Below are positions 18,752-27,262 of a stretch of DNA of 64,000 bases, one piece after another (the first letter of the stretch is position 1; each line of letters opens with the position of its first letter). The position numbers were made by a program, and so were the translations under genes. Origin of the DNA: Desulfosporosinus lacus DSM 15449 (GTDB lineage Bacteria; Bacillota; Desulfitobacteriia; Desulfitobacteriales; Desulfitobacteriaceae); the NCBI RefSeq assembly GCF_900129935.1, contig NZ_FQXJ01000006.1, forward strand, positions 213,053-277,052, in the 5' to 3' direction. The notes under the pieces are model-generated. The model had not been told where the DNA came from, ran no database searches, and was given only the letters and a program-made list of their open reading frames with translations.

Positions 18752-19357
18752 TCACACCTCGCCATCGTTCCTCTTAATAACACCCTCTAAGAGCAAAGAA
18801 TGTTTATAATTGATATTAGCTATAAAGGAAAATTCCAGCTTACTACTCATTGTGGACTGAAGAATACCAGAGAACATCTCAATGATTATTTCAGGTGGAA
18901 TGTCTTTTCTGAACTCATTTTTGACTTGTCCTTCTATAATGATAGTGGATAGAATCTCCTTAAACCATTCCCCATGGGGTGCCTTCTTATCACCTTTATC
19001 GGGATTATGGTAAAATTTCATATATAAACTTATCAGTAACTGGTTTTCCTCATGAGTTTTTCCTACGGCTTGCAGCATTTGGGATAATTTTAGGGTTGCA
19101 TTTAGAGACGATGTCTTTATATCTTCACAAGTTTGTTTAGCACTCTCTATTCTTTCAGCAAGGCAGTATTTTAAAATAGCTTCCTTAGATTCGAAGTAAT
19201 TATAAAAAGTGCCCGTTCCAAGAGCTGCTTTCTCCATTATTTCCGCGACTGTAGTTTCGTTCAGCCCTTTGCTGAAAAATAATTTTAAAGCAATTCCTGC
19301 AATCGTCTTTTTGGTCTGAATTTTCTTTCTCTCGCGCCTGCTTAGTTCCTGCAACAT
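18752..19357 (-). CDS. TetR family transcriptional regulator
   Basis: A 201-residue regulator. The N-terminal helix-turn-helix is typical (RKKIQTKKTIAGIALKLFFS, TVAEIMEKAALGTGTFYNYF, residues about 10-60). The C-terminal ligand domain is not assignable. Its own promoter region carries operator-like palindromes with GTGAA/TTCAC arms, which suggests autoregulation. It stands between the quinone/Tat genes and the haem operon, all on the same strand, and may act on either. Confidence 0.88.
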   Translation of the reverse strand: MLQELSRRERKKIQTKKTIAGIALKLFFSKGLNETTVAEIMEKAALGTGTFYNYFESKEAILKYCLAERIESAKQTCEDIKTSSLNATLKLSQMLQAVGKTHEENQLLISLYMKFYHNPDKGDKKAPHGEWFKEILSTIIIEGQVKNEFRKDIPPEIIIEMFSGILQSTMSSKLEFSFIANINYKHSLLLEGVIKRNDGEV

Positions 19358-19385
19358 TTTTATCCCCCCAGAGATTTAACCCGTT

Positions 19386-19399
19386 TGTGAATGTTCACA
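19386..19399. promoter_or_regulatory. Operator-like palindrome near the tetR start
   Basis: TGTGAA-TG-TTCACA, with perfect 6-base arms, 28 bases before the tetR ATG. It shares GTGAA/TTCAC with the site at 19432-19451. Confidence 0.45.
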
Positions 19400-19431
19400 T
19401 ACATACAGTATCATCCACTGCAATATGATAA

Positions 19432-19451
19432 AAAGTGAATCAATTCACTTT
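19432..19451. promoter_or_regulatory. TetR-type operator at the tetR promoter
   Basis: AAAGTGAATCAATTCACTTT is a palindrome with perfect 9-base arms and a 2-base centre. It begins directly after the -10 box at 19452-19457, where a bound TetR dimer would block transcription. The binding protein is inferred to be the adjacent gene's product. Confidence 0.6.
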
Positions 19452-19480
19452 ATTATATTTGCAGATACGGAGGTTGTCAA
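19452..19480 (-). promoter_or_regulatory. Consensus sigma-A promoter of tetR
   Basis: On the minus strand TTGACA (19480-19475) and TATAAT (19457-19452) are separated by exactly 17 bases. This is a full consensus match about 95-120 bases before the tetR start. The -35 box lies inside the 58-bp palindrome. Confidence 0.75.
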
Positions 19481-19522
19481 TTAAAAATGAATGCATTCAT
19501 TTTTAATTGACAACCTCCGTAT
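19465..19522. repeat. 58-bp perfect palindrome
   Basis: Two 29-base arms starting ATACGGAGGTTGTCAATT meet with no loop at 19493/19494, and every position is complementary. The centre reads AATGAATGCATTCATT. It lies between the hepT terminator and the tetR promoter and overlaps the -35 box. Confidence 0.9.
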
Positions 19523-19565
19523 TAACAGGGCTTTTCGCTTATTTTATGTTTGAAACTTACTTGAA

Positions 19566-19608
19566 AATTGATCAAGCCCCGCAGACGAACTGCAGGGCTT
19601 GATCAATT
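19566..19608 (-). terminator. Terminator after hepT
   Basis: AATTGATCAAGCCC (19566-19579) pairs with GGGCTTGATCAATT (19595-19608), with an inner GCAG/CTGC pairing. On the minus strand TTTTC follows. It ends the quinone/Tat gene run. Confidence 0.75.
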
Positions 19609-19631
19609 TACTTATAAGCTTGTGGTTTCTT

Positions 19632-20633
19632 CTAAAACTTGCGGGTCCGAATGAATTCAGCCAGCTCTTCCAACGCTTTACGTGTAGGAATCTTAGGCAG
19701 TTCCTGGAGATGTCTTTTAGCCTTCTCAATATATAAATCCACAAGCTGCATTGACTGATCAATCGCCCCGGTGGATTTAATAAGGTCTATAGTTTCCCCT
19801 ACTTCATCATCCGTTTTATCCATTTTCTTGAGTAAAGACTTTAATTGGGAAGACTCCGGGGAAGAATTTAGGGCAAGGATCATGGGTAAGGTCATTATCC
19901 CTTGACGCAAATCCCCCCCAATTGGTTTCCCGAATTCTGAGGCCTTTGCTGTAATATCTAAAACATCATCGACAATCTGAAAGGCCATTCCAAGAGAGTG
20001 ACCGTAAGCCCCCAAGGCCCATACTTGTCGTTTAGGGGCTCCCGAAACCAAAGCTCCTAATTTGCAACAGGCAGAAATCAATAAGGCTGTTTTACGTTTA
20101 ATACGGTAATAGTACTGTTTTAGAGTTTGCTCAACGTCAAAGGAACATTTGATCTGCTGAATCTCCCCTTGGCACATTTCAACACTGATTTCTGCTAAAA
20201 TGCGTGCCACCTCTGGATGATCAATCTTCGAGATGAGCATCAGTGATTTTGCCAATAGATAATCACCCGTTTCCACTGAAACGATATTGCCCCATTTCGC
20301 CTTAACCGTCGCCCGCCCTCTTCTGGTCATTGACGCATCTACGACATCATCATGAACAAGGGAAGACATATGAATAAGTTCTAAAGCCATCGCAACAGGC
20401 ATTATTTTTTCCAACGGATAGCCATAAAATTTACCGGCTAAGAGCGTAAATGCAGGGCGTAATCGCTTACCGCCGGCAGCCAATAAATGGACAGCAGAAT
20501 CTTGGAGAATCGGATAACCCGTCTCCACGAATTTAGTCAGTTCTTTTTCAACCCGTTGTAAATCTGAATTTATCTGATTGAAGAGCCAGAGTTGTTTCAA
20601 AACCGATTCACCTGCTCGCACCCTTTTCTTCAT
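19632..20633 (-). CDS. hepT: Polyprenyl diphosphate synthase, large subunit (HepT-like)
   Basis: A 333-residue trans-prenyltransferase that builds the menaquinone side chain. It has GGKRLRPAFTLL, the first aspartate motif in HMSSLVHDDVVDASMTRRG and the second in FQIVDDVLDI. It shares the run with mqn genes and overlaps tatA by 26 bases. The chain length and the need for a small subunit are not visible, but a degenerate homologue at 24464-25210 could be the partner. Confidence 0.88.
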   Translation of the reverse strand: MKKRVRAGESVLKQLWLFNQINSDLQRVEKELTKFVETGYPILQDSAVHLLAAGGKRLRPAFTLLAGKFYGYPLEKIMPVAMALELIHMSSLVHDDVVDASMTRRGRATVKAKWGNIVSVETGDYLLAKSLMLISKIDHPEVARILAEISVEMCQGEIQQIKCSFDVEQTLKQYYYRIKRKTALLISACCKLGALVSGAPKRQVWALGAYGHSLGMAFQIVDDVLDITAKASEFGKPIGGDLRQGIMTLPMILALNSSPESSQLKSLLKKMDKTDDEVGETIDLIKSTGAIDQSMQLVDLYIEKAKRHLQELPKIPTRKALEELAEFIRTRKF

Positions 20634-20970
20634 AAGATACCATATCTAATGGCAGTTCCGCCAGTGGGTCCTTCGGGATTTCATCCTCGTAGGTCAGAAG
20701 TTCTTCATCTGATTTAGGATTCTCCGCCCCGCTTTGGGATGCGTCTGTATCCTTTTCGGAAGCACGTGGCGCAGTAGTTTGTTCAAATGCTTTATTCATA
20801 ATATTGCTGGGTGTATTTATTGTACTTTGGAATTCTTTAGTTAATTCATTGGTTGCTTTGCGAATTTCTAAAACAAGTTTGCCAATTGATCGAGCAATAA
20901 CTGGTAGGTCCTCAGGTCCAAACAGGATCAATACAACAACTAAAATTAAGAGGATCTCACTTAAACCCAT
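20608..20970 (-). CDS. tatA: Sec-independent translocase TatA/TatB-type subunit
   Basis: A 120-residue protein with a single N-terminal membrane helix (LSEILLILVVVLILFG), then the FGPEDLP hinge, an amphipathic helix (ARSIGKLVLEIRKATNEL) and a long acidic tail. With TatC it exports folded proteins. FGPEDLP is between the usual TatA and TatB forms, so A or B type is not certain. It is 13 bases after tatC. Confidence 0.88.
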   Translation of the reverse strand: MGLSEILLILVVVLILFGPEDLPVIARSIGKLVLEIRKATNELTKEFQSTINTPSNIMNKAFEQTTAPRASEKDTDASQSGAENPKSDEELLTYEDEIPKDPLAELPLDMVSYEEKGASR

Positions 20971-20983
20971 GTTTTTGCCCCCC

Positions 20984-21751
20984 TTACTTTAACGCTAACT
21001 CTTTTTCTCTGCTGCGAGCAACAAGATAGCCTAGCCAGATGCTCATTTCATAGAGGAGATACATTGGCCCAGCCATGAGGAGTTGGGTCAGTAAATCTGG
21101 AGTTGGCGAAACAACTACCGCCAAAATGACAATCGTGAGGATCGCCCAACGTCTTTTGGCAGCTAACATCTGAGGTGTTAATACGCCTATTCTAATTAAA
21201 ACTAACAAGACAATGGGAAGTTGAAAAACTAACCCAAAGGTTAAAAACATTGTCATAAGAAAACCAATGTAGGAGGTCTTCGTCAGCAATGGGGTATACG
21301 AAGTTACGGCATCACCACCTACAAAAAGCAAGAACTTAAGCCCAATCGGCAATACCACAAAAAAACATAACCCAACTCCGCTGAGAAATAGGAGTACTGA
21401 GCTGGGAAAAATAAGATATAAGTATTTCCGTTCATTTTGCTTTAAAGCTGGCAGGACGAAACTCCAAATTTGCCAGAATACCAAAGGGAGAGCCAGAACT
21501 ACCCCAATGAGCATAGAAACTTTAACTTTGACTAACATTGGCTCCAAGGGCGTTGTCGTTATGAACGTAATTTCTTGTAGTTGGATTATCGGATCTGCAA
21601 GATAGGCAAAGGCACGATCACTGAAAAACCAGCCGATAACAGTACCTAATAATATTGCATAGGCAGATATAATCAGCACTTTACGTAAGGCTTTCAGATG
21701 TTCCAATAAAGGCAAATTCGCCTCATTAAGCTGTCGCTTGCGCCTGCGCAT
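20984..21751 (-). CDS. tatC: Sec-independent translocase TatC
   Basis: A 255-residue, six-helix core subunit of the Tat export system. It shows LLEHLKALRKVLIISA near the N-terminus, the conserved FWQIWSFVLPALKQNERKY loop, and GLVFQLPIVLLVLIRIGV. It sits between mqnC and tatA, so export machinery and quinone synthesis are co-transcribed. The ribosome site GGAGG is unusually close to the ATG at 21751. Confidence 0.94.
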   Translation of the reverse strand: MRRRKRQLNEANLPLLEHLKALRKVLIISAYAILLGTVIGWFFSDRAFAYLADPIIQLQEITFITTTPLEPMLVKVKVSMLIGVVLALPLVFWQIWSFVLPALKQNERKYLYLIFPSSVLLFLSGVGLCFFVVLPIGLKFLLFVGGDAVTSYTPLLTKTSYIGFLMTMFLTFGLVFQLPIVLLVLIRIGVLTPQMLAAKRRWAILTIVILAVVVSPTPDLLTQLLMAGPMYLLYEMSIWLGYLVARSREKELALK

Positions 21752-21755
21752 CCTC

Positions 21756-22838
21756 CTACACTTCCTTCCTGTACACCTTTAGGGATTCATAGTGTGTATT
21801 ACGTTGCACAGCTTGGAAACCGGCATCTTCAATACAACGAATAATCTCCTGTAACGGGACACGCGTCTGCACGCCAGCAGCTCGAACCACATTTTCCTCT
21901 AACATAGTGCTGCCAAAATCGTTAGCCCCGAAACTCAAGGCAACCTGAGCCATCTTAGCACCTTGAGTCACCCATGACGCTTGGATATTGGGTACATTAT
22001 CCAGCATCAAACGTGCTACTGCCAGTGTCCTAAGATATTCAACCCCTGTACTGCTCTCTCCACCCAATAAAGTGTTTGAAGGAGCAAAACTCCAAGGGAT
22101 AAACGCAGTAAACCCACCCGTTTGGTCCTGGGCTTCCCGAACACGTACCATATGTAAAATTCGTTCTTCAAAGGTTTCGACATGTCCAAACATCATCGTC
22201 GCAGTGGTTTTCATCCCCAGCTTGTGTGCCGTGGTCATGACGTCCATCCATTTTTGCCACCCAATCTTATTAGGGCTAATCAGATGTCGTACGCGATCAT
22301 CCAGGATTTCTGCTCCTCCCCCGGGAATGGAATCTAACCCTGCATTTCGAAGGCGAATGATAACTTCCTCAATCGGCAATTCAGATTTATTCGCAAGGTC
22401 CCATATTTCAGGAGGGCTAAATGAGTGAATGTGAATGGGGTAAAGGGCTTTAATATCACGCAACAGGTTTTCAAAGTACTCTAAATTTAAATCTGGATGC
22501 AGTCCTCCTTGAATTAAGAGCTGAGTTCCCCCGACTGCAATAGTTTGTTCAATTTTAGCATGTAATTCGTCCTGTGACAAAATATATCCTTCAGGATCTC
22601 CCTGTTTACAATAGAAAGCACAAAATTTACATTGACAGGAACAAATATTTGTATAGTTAATGTTTCGGTCAATAACAAATGTCACCACTTTTTGGGGATG
22701 CATCTGACCTCGGACGAGATTTGCTCCTTGTCCCAAAGAAAGAAGATCCGCATTTTGCAACAGTTCAATTCCATCTGCTATGGACAACCGTTCACCAGCC
22801 AAACGTTTTTCAATAATTTTTAAGGGTTCCGTTTGCAT
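21756..22838 (-). CDS. mqnC: Cyclic dehypoxanthinyl futalosine synthase
   Basis: A radical SAM enzyme of the futalosine menaquinone pathway that cyclises dehypoxanthinyl futalosine. It is 360 residues with the cluster motif C66-x3-C70-x2-C73 (CSCQCKFC), IQGGLHPDLNLEYFENLL and GGGAEILDDRVR. It is full length with AGGAGG before the ATG. It lies next to an MqnE relative and a UbiA-type prenyltransferase. Confidence 0.93.
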   Translation of the reverse strand: MQTEPLKIIEKRLAGERLSIADGIELLQNADLLSLGQGANLVRGQMHPQKVVTFVIDRNINYTNICSCQCKFCAFYCKQGDPEGYILSQDELHAKIEQTIAVGGTQLLIQGGLHPDLNLEYFENLLRDIKALYPIHIHSFSPPEIWDLANKSELPIEEVIIRLRNAGLDSIPGGGAEILDDRVRHLISPNKIGWQKWMDVMTTAHKLGMKTTATMMFGHVETFEERILHMVRVREAQDQTGGFTAFIPWSFAPSNTLLGGESSTGVEYLRTLAVARLMLDNVPNIQASWVTQGAKMAQVALSFGANDFGSTMLEENVVRAAGVQTRVPLQEIIRCIEDAGFQAVQRNTHYESLKVYRKEV

Positions 22839-22859
22839 GCACTTCTCCTCCTTCCCAGC

Positions 22860-23552
22860 TTAGCCGGTCTTGCAGACCCGATAGAGAGTATCCCGCTCCA
22901 CGGCATCTCTCCCTGCCTTTTGAATGAGTTGGATCAAGACACGCTTGCTCATACTGTGCTCTGACCCTTCCCCGGCCGTAGAAGTACTTCGGTCTTCAAT
23001 AACGGTACCGTCTAAATCATCTACTCCAAAAGCCAATGAAACTTGTGCCAATTTGGTACCTAACATCAACCAAAAAGCTTTAATATGATCAAAATTTTCT
23101 AGCAGAATCCTCGAAATCGTTAGCATCTTCAGATCTTCATACCCTGTTGTATTTCCGACACCCATAGTTCCTTCCAATTTCGCAGTTTTCGAGTAAAAAG
23201 GAATTGGGCTAAAGCTTTGAAATTCTTTAGTCTGGTCTTGAAGTGTTCGCAGTTCTAATAAACGCTTAATCAATTCCTCTTGGGTTTTTTCCCCGTAGAC
23301 CATCATTGCGTTAGAGCGGTTTTCATTTTTTTCAAAGGAAGCACAGATATCCATATAATCAATCGGACGATTGACAATGAAATAGGTTTGGTTGCCATTT
23401 TTACGTTCGCGTATGAGATTGGCCATATATCCAAGTGTTAAAATCTCTTGACTGTTGATCAGGCGTAAGCCTTCATCAAAGTTCAATCGTTGACCCTCTT
23501 CAACCTTGACGATCAGGTCCCAAAGTTCGCTTTGCGCGTACAGCGAGGGCAT
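22860..23552 (-). CDS. MqnE-like protein lacking the radical SAM core
   Basis: 230 residues, against roughly 370 for aminofutalosine synthase MqnE. The N-terminus to IVNRPIDYMDIC (residue 70) matches MqnE up to the first cysteine of the CxxxCxxC motif. The text then jumps to NAMMVYGEKTQEELIKRL, which matches the later MqnE part, and continues to the C-terminus (FGVDDLDGTVIED, RDTLYRV). The second and third cluster cysteines and most of the barrel are absent. The frame is open and a strong AAGGAGGGG site precedes the ATG. It may be a decaying in-frame deletion, or a retained non-catalytic protein. MqnE activity from this gene is very unlikely. Confidence 0.8.
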   Translation of the reverse strand: MPSLYAQSELWDLIVKVEEGQRLNFDEGLRLINSQEILTLGYMANLIRERKNGNQTYFIVNRPIDYMDICASFEKNENRSNAMMVYGEKTQEELIKRLLELRTLQDQTKEFQSFSPIPFYSKTAKLEGTMGVGNTTGYEDLKMLTISRILLENFDHIKAFWLMLGTKLAQVSLAFGVDDLDGTVIEDRSTSTAGEGSEHSMSKRVLIQLIQKAGRDAVERDTLYRVCKTG

Positions 23553-23571
23553 AGCCTACCCCTCCTTTATT

Positions 23572-24426
23572 TCAGCTCAATAAGATTATATCCAAAACGG
23601 AGAAAACAAATAGCAAGATGCTTAAGTAACCGTTAAGGTCGAAAAAAGCAACTCCAATCTTTGAGAAATCGTCTGCCGAGACAAGACGATGCTGACGAAA
23701 AAGTAATACGATAGCGATGGCGACCCCCGCATAGTAGAGCCAGCTCAATGACATGACCACTCCGACAGCGATAAAAAGCAGCGGTGCGATGGTATGCAGA
23801 AATGCTGAAATCTCTAACCCTCTCTGTAATCCAAAAACTGCCGGAATAGAGTGCAGTCCTTCCTTGCGGTCAAACTCCACATCTTGACAGGCATAAACCA
23901 CGTCAAAACCTGCCACCCAGGTCATAACTCCCAACCCTAAGAGAACAGGCGCCAGAGCCCAATGACCGGTTATCCCGATCCAAGCTCCTGCCGGCGCTAA
24001 GCCCAGTGAAATTCCTAATACTAAATGGCAGGCCCAAGTAAACCGTTTAGTATAAGAATATAAAACTAGAAAAAAGACAGCGATCGGCATCAAGTACAGT
24101 GCCAGTAAATTAAGTTGATACGCAGAAATGCCCAGAAGCAGAAACGAGAATACAACATATAGGTAAACCTCATCCACTCTAAGCTGGCCTGCGGGCAGTG
24201 CTCTCTGGGCAGTCCGAGGATTACGCGCATCAATATGCCGATCAACCAACCGATTCAAAGACATTGCGGCTGTTCTAGCACCCACCATAGCCAGCGTTAT
24301 CCACAAAAGCTTCATAGCAGAAGGAATACCTTCCGCTGCCAAAAAGGCCCCTAAGTAAGCAAAGGGCAGCGCAAAAATTGTATGTTCAAATTTAATCATT
24401 TCGAAGAAAACTTTTAGTTTATGCAT
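23572..24426 (-). CDS. mqnP: UbiA family prenyltransferase of menaquinone synthesis (MqnP-like)
   Basis: A 284-residue polytopic membrane enzyme that attaches the polyprenyl chain to the aromatic futalosine-pathway product. The two aspartate-rich sites are NRLVDRHIDARNPRT (near residue 60) and YACQDVEFDRKEGLHSIP (near residue 180). Its place between mqn genes and polyprenyl synthase genes supports MqnP rather than a haem or ubiquinone enzyme. Confidence 0.85.
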   Translation of the reverse strand: MHKLKVFFEMIKFEHTIFALPFAYLGAFLAAEGIPSAMKLLWITLAMVGARTAAMSLNRLVDRHIDARNPRTAQRALPAGQLRVDEVYLYVVFSFLLLGISAYQLNLLALYLMPIAVFFLVLYSYTKRFTWACHLVLGISLGLAPAGAWIGITGHWALAPVLLGLGVMTWVAGFDVVYACQDVEFDRKEGLHSIPAVFGLQRGLEISAFLHTIAPLLFIAVGVVMSLSWLYYAGVAIAIVLLFRQHRLVSADDFSKIGVAFFDLNGYLSILLFVFSVLDIILLS

Positions 24427-24463
24427 ACTCCACCCCGTTCGTTACGATCCTATCTCAAGAGGT

Positions 24464-25210
24464 TTATAAATCTCCACTCAATTGCATGGCCAAATATTGA
24501 TGAACTTCACGGAGAGGATAGAGTTCAAGTTGTGATTCCGCCGAAATATCCTCTAAGATATCATTCGCCCGCTGTAGAATTGACTGGACAACGGTAACCT
24601 CCATGCTTTCCTTCCAAGCTCCCCATGCTAATCCTATTTCCCAGCCGAAAGCCTCCAATTTTTCTTGCAAAGGAAGTGAGACCCCCGCAAGTTCAGCACT
24701 GAGTCGAGCAGCCGTCCCGGCCAAGGAGGCACTCTCTAATTCAATAATTTGAAGCAACTCATCCCCGCTTAACTTCTTATCTCGAGAAAGCCATCGCGAA
24801 ATACCCCCTTGGCTCATTGTTCCCATCACTTGAGCTAGGGGTTCTAAGAAGATCAATAGCTTCTCTCGACAAAGTTCCAGAAAAAACTTTCCATATAACA
24901 AGTCTCCGACGAGCACTGGAAATTGTCTCAGCTCTTCAGCAAGATCATCATCATCCTTCATGAGCCTATGAACCTTATTAGCCATAAATATAAACTGAAT
25001 AATACCAGCCAACGCTTCTGATTTACGGTTATTATCTGCACACGACCCACTGACAGCTAATACTATAGCGGGATTAACCGTTTGATCCAGCTCATTCATT
25101 TCTAGGTGTACTAATTCCTCAAAACCAGCTGGCTTAAAATTAATTTCTTCGCGCAAATGCGCCTGAACTGTGTTCAGTTCCCCACGGAAGCTGAAATCTA
25201 CCGGAACCAT
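24464..25210 (-). CDS. Polyprenyl synthase-like protein without catalytic motifs (possible HepS-type subunit)
   Basis: A 248-residue helical protein. The segment VHRLMKDDDDLAEELRQF followed by PVLVGDLLYGKFFLELC parallels the region after the first aspartate motif of trans-prenyl synthases, and the following ELESASLAGTAARLSAELAG parallels their helix with the K-T-A-x-L pattern. DDxxD motifs in the normal positions are absent. Heptaprenyl synthases of Firmicutes use a small non-catalytic subunit (HepS), so a regulatory partner for HepT is a reasonable inference. It is the first gene of the quinone run. Confidence 0.55.
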   Translation of the reverse strand: MVPVDFSFRGELNTVQAHLREEINFKPAGFEELVHLEMNELDQTVNPAIVLAVSGSCADNNRKSEALAGIIQFIFMANKVHRLMKDDDDLAEELRQFPVLVGDLLYGKFFLELCREKLLIFLEPLAQVMGTMSQGGISRWLSRDKKLSGDELLQIIELESASLAGTAARLSAELAGVSLPLQEKLEAFGWEIGLAWGAWKESMEVTVVQSILQRANDILEDISAESQLELYPLREVHQYLAMQLSGDL

Positions 25211-25353
25211 CTTATCGCTCCTTGCCTTCCCACTCAGACATTAACCTATTATGTATTCGATATATTTATTCAATCTCCTGCCCTATTTATGCAATATACT
25301 CTGATAATATGACATTATTATCGAAAGAATATGTACCTTTTCCTAAAATATAA

Positions 25354-25394
25354 ATAGACCCTGCAACTTTATATTCGTAAGTTACAAGGTCTAT
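25354..25394 (-). terminator. Terminator after speD
   Basis: On the minus strand ATAGACCTTGTAACTT pairs, with one weak position, with AAGTTGCAGGGTCTAT. TTATATTTT follows. It is about 75 bases past the speD stop. Confidence 0.6.
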
Positions 25395-25470
25395 CTAGTA
25401 CCCGTAATAAAGAATAACCTGTCTTCTTCATCCGTACTCAACTTAGTCCGGAGTAAAATAAATATCCCTC

Positions 25471-25848
25471 CTAAATATTTACCGCTTCCTTTGGATCCTC
25501 AACAATACCACGCTTCATTTCTGTTGCTGTCATATGCCCTGCTTCGAAATGGTCGGTTAGATAGTTACAGGCATCCCAGGGATTGACACTGTCCCCGCAC
25601 GTGAAGACGTCTACCGCCGCGTATCCGAGTTCTGGCCACGTATGGATGGCTAAGTGTGATTCAGAAATAACTACCACACCACTCACCCCTTGAGGACTAA
25701 ACTTGTGAAATACAACCTCACGAACCTCGGCACCAGCTTCCAAAGCTGCGTTGACCATTAGTGCTTCGACCTTCTCACGATCATTTAAAATGTCGAAGCT
25801 ACACCCATAAATTTCAGCCAACACATGACGTCCAAGAGAATTTGCCAA
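25471..25848 (-). CDS. speD: S-adenosylmethionine decarboxylase proenzyme
   Basis: A 125-residue pyruvoyl enzyme precursor that makes decarboxylated SAM for spermidine. Self-cleavage is expected before Ser64 in [13 protein letters not shown], and TCGDSVNPW carries the conserved cysteine. Length fits the short bacterial class. The start is TTG at 25848 with GGGGG about 12 bases upstream. It has its own promoter and terminator, so it is probably a single-gene unit. Confidence 0.93.
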   Translation of the reverse strand: MANSLGRHVLAEIYGCSFDILNDREKVEALMVNAALEAGAEVREVVFHKFSPQGVSGVVVISESHLAIHTWPELGYAAVDVFTCGDSVNPWDACNYLTDHFEAGHMTATEMKRGIVEDPKEAVNI

Positions 25849-26233
25849 TTGTGATCTTTGCCCCCTTTTCTACTAAAAAACAGGAAAGATCTGGGCCCGA
25901 TCTTCATTTTCTTCAGATCATCCCCAAATTTCCATCACGTTAAATTTTAGCATAAAGTACGGTCTTGTCAATAAAATTTTATTTCATATCAAATCATTCT
26001 ACTCAGCTTCACTTCAATATGTGTCGTTAAAATTCTTTACAATTAAAACCAGACTTAAAGACACATATTATTTTGACAAAAACCTTAACTGAATCCGTTT
26101 GATGAAGCTAACTAAACTTTAGGATAACCAGCTTAAGCAAATTAAATCCACTTTATCCTATCATCTCTATTGACTTGCAAGCACCAGTTATTCTAAACTT
26201 AAAATGACGAGGTATAAAGAGAGGTGAAATTAT
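25849..26233. other. Divergent intergenic region between speD and the TupR-like gene
   Basis: 385 bases without a gene. The speD side holds a promoter (25944-25971) and a small hairpin (AAGATC/GATCTT, near 25886-25905) in the leader. On the plus side TTGACT (26170-26175) could be a -35 box for the regulator, but no clear -10 follows. I see no riboswitch I can name. Confidence 0.5.
25944..25971 (-). promoter_or_regulatory. Sigma-A promoter of speD
   Basis: Minus-strand TTGACA (25971-25966), 16-base spacer, TAAAAT (25949-25944), about 95 bases before the speD start. Confidence 0.6.
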
Positions 26234-27151
26234 TTGAGCCTAACCTTAACGGCTGCTGAAGCAGCTAAAATTCTAAAGGTTTCCAAGTATACTCTTTATG
26301 AGCTTGTAAAACGGGGAGAGCTACCAGCGCACCACATTGGTCGGCAGCTTCGAATTGACCCTGCCGTCTTAGACCAATACCTAAGAGGAACCTATGGTGC
26401 CGGCAATACTCCGCCTGCTACTATATCTGCACCCCCTCCTGTATCGCCAACGATTCGCTTCATAGGAAGCCACGATCCGGTCGTTGAACTTCTGTTTGAG
26501 TTTCTTAAACATGCTCCCTTCCCTGTAGAATCCTCGCTTTCCTTTAAGGGAAGCATGGATGGACTTATGGCACTTTATCGGCAGGAGGCTGATATCTCGG
26601 GGATACATCTCTGGGACGATGTCTCAAAGGACTATAATATTTCCTTCGTCAAACATGTTATCCCCGGTGAATCTGTATGTATTGTTAATCTGGTTCAACG
26701 TGAACAAGGTTTTATTGTAGCTCCAGGCAATCCCTTGAATCTCCAAAGTTGGGATGATATCACTGTTGAAGGTCTAAACTTTATTAATCGCCAGAAAGGA
26801 TCAGGAACCCGCCTTCGTCTTGACGCCTACCTTCGAGCGGCAAAGATTTCTCCTGGCCGAATACTGGGCTATGAAAATGAAGAAAACACACATTCTGGCG
26901 TCGCCTGCCACGTTGCCAACGGACAAGCTGATGTCGGAGTCGGAGTAAAAGCAGCCGCCCAACGCCTGGGCCTCGATTTTATCCCATTATTTCAAGAACG
27001 TTATGATCTGGTTTGCTTGGGAAAGACCGCCAGAACTCCGGTCTGGCAACAACTGATTAACATTCTAAAATCACCAGGATTTATTCAAGCTGTTCATCAA
27101 CAAAATGGGTATGATACTTCTTTAACAGGGAAAATCCTTCTGAATATATAA
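26234..27151 (+). CDS. DNA-binding regulator with excisionase-type HTH and periplasmic-binding-like domain
   Basis: 305 residues. Residues 1-53 are a helix-turn-helix (TAAEAAKILKVSKYTLYELV, then GELPAHHIGRQLRID). After a Pro-rich linker, residues about 72-305 are a substrate-binding domain (GSHDPVVELLFEFL, GIHLWDD, FINRQKGSGTRLRLDAYL, ADVGVGVKAAAQRLGLDF) of the type found in molybdate/tungstate-related regulators. The gene reads towards tupABC, so a tungstate or molybdate sensor is likely. The start is TTG with AGAGAGGTG upstream. The same binding domain is fused to MoeA at 46609-48516. Confidence 0.8.
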   Translation: MSLTLTAAEAAKILKVSKYTLYELVKRGELPAHHIGRQLRIDPAVLDQYLRGTYGAGNTPPATISAPPPVSPTIRFIGSHDPVVELLFEFLKHAPFPVESSLSFKGSMDGLMALYRQEADISGIHLWDDVSKDYNISFVKHVIPGESVCIVNLVQREQGFIVAPGNPLNLQSWDDITVEGLNFINRQKGSGTRLRLDAYLRAAKISPGRILGYENEENTHSGVACHVANGQADVGVGVKAAAQRLGLDFIPLFQERYDLVCLGKTARTPVWQQLINILKSPGFIQAVHQQNGYDTSLTGKILLNI

Positions 27152-27177
27152 CATGCTGTTGGGGGCTTGATAGTAAT

Positions 27178-27262
27178 GGGGGGACATTGCACGTTCACAC
27201 GCGTTCCGCCTGGCTCGATGGATGCTGTAGCTATTGCAAGACAGGGGGACGGTTTTTGTGCC
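27178..27262. repeat. Possible relic of a REP-associated element
   Basis: GGGGGACATTGCAC (27179-27192) and GGGGGACGGTTTTTGTGCC (27244-27262) are G-rich blocks like the borders of small elements mobilised by Y1-type transposases. No transposase is present. This rests on resemblance only. Confidence 0.2.
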
